Assembly (NCBI GenBank): GCA_964356135.1
Contig: CAYHGV010000044.1
Location: 1 to 23,294, forward strand
Source: CAYHGV01 sp964356135
GTDB taxonomy: Bacteria; Hydrothermota; Tepidihabitantia; CAYHGV01
Length of the DNA: 23,294 nt
Reading direction: 5' to 3'
Shown here: piece after piece, positions 21,228 through 23,294 of the stretch
Layout of the letters: the number at the start of each line of letters is the position of its first letter
Numbering within the stretch: the first letter of the stretch is position 1
The notes under the pieces: generated by a model
The model's input: the letters and a program-made list of their open reading frames with translations, nothing else
What the model was told of the DNA's origin: nothing
Databases searched by the model: none
Program-made: the position numbers and the translations under genes

Positions 21228-21293
21228 CTGAGAGGGCTACGGTATATTATAAAAATTATCAGTAAGTCCCCAAATGCACGGGAAAATTTATCC

Positions 21294-21321
21294 TTGACAA
21301 ACTCCGAAAAAATTTTATATA
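21294..21321 (+). promoter_or_regulatory. Sigma70-like promoter for the FG-GAP gene
   Basis: TTGACA (21294-21299), a 16-bp spacer and TATATA (21316-21321), about 55 nt before the start codon. Confidence 0.65.
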
Positions 21322-21375
21322 TGTTTTATGAAACGGAGGGCGTAGAATTTATTGTTTCTCGCTCGAGGAGGTTAA

Positions 21376-22851
21376 ATGAATTACCTGTTTATTATACTGA
21401 CAATTATCAGCGGTTACGAATTTAAAAAACTAACTCAATTCGATGAGGGAGAGATAAGTATGCTCTATGATATATTGATTGCCGATACTGACCATGACGG
21501 CTTAGGCGAGATTATCCTTGATCGCCCCCAATATACCATCTGGGAATATAGTCCGCCTAATCAATTTGTTAAGGTTTATGAGTTCCCAAGGGATCACATT
21601 TCGCCAGATACTACCTTCGACCCTTGTGCTGTAGGGGATGCGGATGGAGATGGTCTTGCCGACATCTGTGGTATTTTCAACATTGTGGAATGGACAATGA
21701 TGCAGCAGGGGTGGACAGGCTCAGCTGTTTTTGAGAGTAAGGATGTCCATTCACACCCGGATTCTTTTACCTGGGTGGTTATAGAAAGTACCCAAGCAAA
21801 CAGTGTAGAGTTAGAATACCTCACCGACCTCGATTCTGATGGTAAAATGGAGCTGTTCGGAAACTTTAATAATAACCGGGAAAAGTGGGAAGAAATAATT
21901 TACGAATGCAGGAGTAACGATTATTATGTGCCGGTCTGGCGGTGCTCAACCAAAGCGGTCGGAACCGAACGTGCCGGCGACTATGTCTTTGGTGATTTTG
22001 ACGGCGACAACAAACAAGAATTTTTTGGAGTTGCCGGTGGCTACCAGGATTCCGCTTATATCTATGAATGCGCGGGTAACGATGATTATAAATGCACCTG
22101 GGTTGACCATCATGTAAGGTATAATATGTTTGATGCCTGGTTAGGAAATGATACCGACCAGGACGGCAAACCGGAGATATTCATGAAAAACTACTGGTAC
22201 GGACCAAATCCGGCTGCAGCACTGACGATGTACGAGGCGGTAGGTGATAATGCCTATGAACTTGTCGAGATTGACACGGTGAGAGGTAATATTGACCCTT
22301 TGGAGGGACGAAGCACCTGTGGAGATGTGGACGGAGACAGTGTCGATGAAGTTATTCTGTCCGTAGGAACCAGGGTCATTATTTACAAGGCTACCGGAGA
22401 TAATAAATACGAACGGGTCTGGGAATGGTGGAATGAATTTGGCGACCCTGTTAATGGCTATACCGCGCTCGTTGCCTGTTACGATTTTAATGAAGACGGT
22501 TACGAAGAACTTGTCATATCTGGCAATGACAAGACCGCAGTTTTTGAAATTGATAAAGCTGCAATCGCTGAGATCAAACCCACCTCGCTTAATTTACTTC
22601 AACTCTCAGTAGTCCCTAAGCTCATTAGAAATTCGGCAGTCATCAGCTATTCCGTTCCACAGAACTGCAGGGTAGAACTCACGATTTACGATGTTGCGGG
22701 CAAAGCGGTGGAAAAGCTGGTAAATGGCGAGGTGCGGAGGGGTAGTTACTTTCTGCTCTGGAATAGGACTGAAATACCCGCCGGTATTTACTTTATCCGC
22801 CTGGAGGCAGAGAATTCCATCCTCACCGATAAAGCGATTATATTGCAATAA
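21376..22851 (+). CDS. Secreted FG-GAP/VCBS propeller protein with sorting-type C-terminus
   Basis: This encodes 491 residues from ATG 21376, with AGGAGG 4 nt upstream. A short hydrophobic N-terminus (NYLFIILTIISG) suggests export. Seven D-x-D/N-x-D-G/N/S-type calcium loops of FG-GAP repeats lie at residues 37, 88, 151, 207, 259, 317 and 370 (e.g. DTDHDGLGEIIL, DADGDGLADICG, DTDQDGKPEIFM), the number expected for a seven-bladed propeller. The C-terminal domain (about 405-491) has VELTIYDVAGKAVEKL and IPAGIYFIRLEAEN and ends TDKAIILQ, like the type IX-style domain of the DUF362 protein. Likely an extracellular binding protein; the ligand is unknown. Confidence 0.88.
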   Translation: MNYLFIILTIISGYEFKKLTQFDEGEISMLYDILIADTDHDGLGEIILDRPQYTIWEYSPPNQFVKVYEFPRDHISPDTTFDPCAVGDADGDGLADICGIFNIVEWTMMQQGWTGSAVFESKDVHSHPDSFTWVVIESTQANSVELEYLTDLDSDGKMELFGNFNNNREKWEEIIYECRSNDYYVPVWRCSTKAVGTERAGDYVFGDFDGDNKQEFFGVAGGYQDSAYIYECAGNDDYKCTWVDHHVRYNMFDAWLGNDTDQDGKPEIFMKNYWYGPNPAAALTMYEAVGDNAYELVEIDTVRGNIDPLEGRSTCGDVDGDSVDEVILSVGTRVIIYKATGDNKYERVWEWWNEFGDPVNGYTALVACYDFNEDGYEELVISGNDKTAVFEIDKAAIAEIKPTSLNLLQLSVVPKLIRNSAVISYSVPQNCRVELTIYDVAGKAVEKLVNGEVRRGSYFLLWNRTEIPAGIYFIRLEAENSILTDKAIILQ

Positions 22852-22906
22852 ATCGTTAGAAATCACCCCTCCCCAATTTACAGGACATTCCCCAAAATTG
22901 TTAAAG

Positions 22907-22950
22907 GGACTCTTTTAAACGATAGGTTTTATTATCCAAAATGAGAGTCC
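22907..22950. repeat. Inverted repeat GGACTCT … AGAGTCC
   Basis: A 7-bp perfect stem with a 30-nt loop lies 55 nt after the FG-GAP stop. There is no T-run after it. Confidence 0.4.
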
Positions 22951-22976
22951 AGAGCAAGAACGCAATTACCTGTAGT

Positions 22977-22994
22977 GCGGGGCTTTAGCCCCGC
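22977..22994. repeat. GCGGGGCTTTAGCCCCGC hairpin repeat
   Basis: A perfect 8-bp stem with a 2-nt centre, flanked by TAGT and TAAAAATA. This GC-rich palindrome is a known kind of dispersed intergenic repeat in environmental bacteria. It may end the FG-GAP transcript, but no T-run follows. Confidence 0.6.
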
Positions 22995-23074
22995 TAAAAA
23001 TAGGCGAACGAGTGTAATGTCTTCTGATTTTTAAAAATAAGTGAGGACACTACACTACCCAGCCCAATTTAGCC

Positions 23075-23102
23075 TTGACAAGTTTTCAGTTTTTGTTATA
23101 TT
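23075..23102 (+). promoter_or_regulatory. Upstream tuf promoter (P1)
   Basis: TTGACA (23075-23080), a 16-bp spacer and TATATT (23097-23102), close to consensus. It lies about 120 bp upstream of the second promoter. Confidence 0.65.
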
Positions 23103-23135
23103 TTGTCTTACTTGTTTTTAATCAGGTAGAATTTG

Positions 23136-23196
23136 GCCTGCGGAATCGGATAGCCGTGATACACCCGAGCTAAAAAAAACTGTTCCGCATAAGGGC
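23136..23196 (+). other. Structured leader segment between the two tuf promoters
   Basis: TGCGGAA (23139-23145) pairs with TTCCGCA (23183-23189). Inside it TCGG (23146-23149) pairs with CCGA (23165-23168), and GCC/GGC can extend the base of the stem (23136-23138 with 23194-23196). The folded segment ends immediately before the P2 -35 box, so only P1 transcripts would contain it. Confidence 0.4.
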
Positions 23197-23225
23197 TTGA
23201 CGTAGGGTATTTTGTCGTTTATTAT
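23197..23225 (+). promoter_or_regulatory. Proximal tuf promoter (P2)
   Basis: TTGACG (23197-23202), a 17-bp spacer and TATTAT (23220-23225), followed by AGGAGG at 23241-23246. Confidence 0.7.
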
Positions 23226-23253
23226 TATAGCTTATTGTATAGGAGGATAGATT

Positions 23254-23294
23254 ATGGCAAAAGCAAAGTTTGAAAGGAAAAAACCGCATATCAA
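23254..23294 (+). CDS. tuf: Elongation factor Tu, 3' partial
   Basis: Only the first 13 codons are in the window, but MAKAKFERKKPHI is the highly characteristic EF-Tu N-terminus just before the GTP-binding P-loop segment. EF-Tu carries aminoacyl-tRNA to the ribosome. ATG 23254 has AGGAGG 7 nt upstream. No tRNA, fusA or ribosomal-protein gene precedes it here; it has its own tandem promoters, so this copy is not in the classic str operon position. Confidence 0.9.
   Translation, partial: MAKAKFERKKPHI

Noticed and set aside
22977..22994. Rho-independent terminator after the FG-GAP gene
   Set aside because: The stem is perfect but no T-run follows on either strand, so it is listed as a repeat hairpin.
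22852..23253. tRNA genes upstream of tuf
   Set aside because: tuf is often preceded by tRNA genes, but no T-arm GGTTCRA motif or acceptor-stem pairing was found here.

Overview
The window looks like chromosomal DNA of an uncultivated, probably anaerobic bacterium of the FCB or WOR-3/Stahlbacteria kind. The signs are several secreted proteins ending in the 'PAG(V/I)YF.R' beta-sandwich domain resembling type IX sorting domains, several outer-membrane barrel-like proteins, strong AGGAGG ribosome sites together with sigma70-like promoters, and intergenic spaces packed with short degenerate repeats. The taxon is inferred from protein style only; no rRNA is present.

Layout. 1-2333 (+) is the 3' part of a tail-fibre-like surface protein with 44 consecutive decapeptides. 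2659-4456 (-) is an accessory stretch: a barrel protein, a 62-aa protein, an ORF6N-domain protein carrying an in-frame insertion, and a PIN-toxin remnant. 4514-6839 (-) holds a secreted PDZ protein with a degenerate C39-like domain, a DUF2283 protein, a gene-start remnant and a small barrel protein. 6852-15333 (-) is a metabolic cluster. In transcription order it encodes an Ldh2-family malate/lactate-type dehydrogenase, a GlcD-like FAD oxidase, the two subunits of a LeuCD/aconitase-family hydro-lyase, an isocitrate-dehydrogenase-like enzyme with a lysine-rich tail, a zinc-ribbon TPR protein and acetate kinase. 15707-19525 (+) has a secreted DUF362 fusion protein and a large outer-membrane protein. 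19832-21172 (-) is hicB-hicA-mutM. 21376-22851 (+) is a secreted FG-GAP propeller protein. From 23075 on, two tandem promoters lead into the start of tuf (EF-Tu), cut by the window end.

How the genes fit together. The metabolic cluster suggests oxidation of 2-hydroxy acids to 2-oxo acids, a (homo)aconitase-type isomerisation plus oxidative decarboxylation, most simply citrate to isocitrate to 2-oxoglutarate, and ATP from acetyl phosphate. Substrate assignments are inferred from motifs.

The most unusual content is between the genes. There are heptanucleotide-phased arrays (GTARGGC type and AATGCAA type). There is a dispersed CCAC-RRA repeat that in three places is split at the same point by unrelated perfect hairpins. 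There are tandem and single long imperfect palindromes, and a structured segment between the two tuf promoters. In two places heptad arrays stop 7-10 bp from a -35 box.
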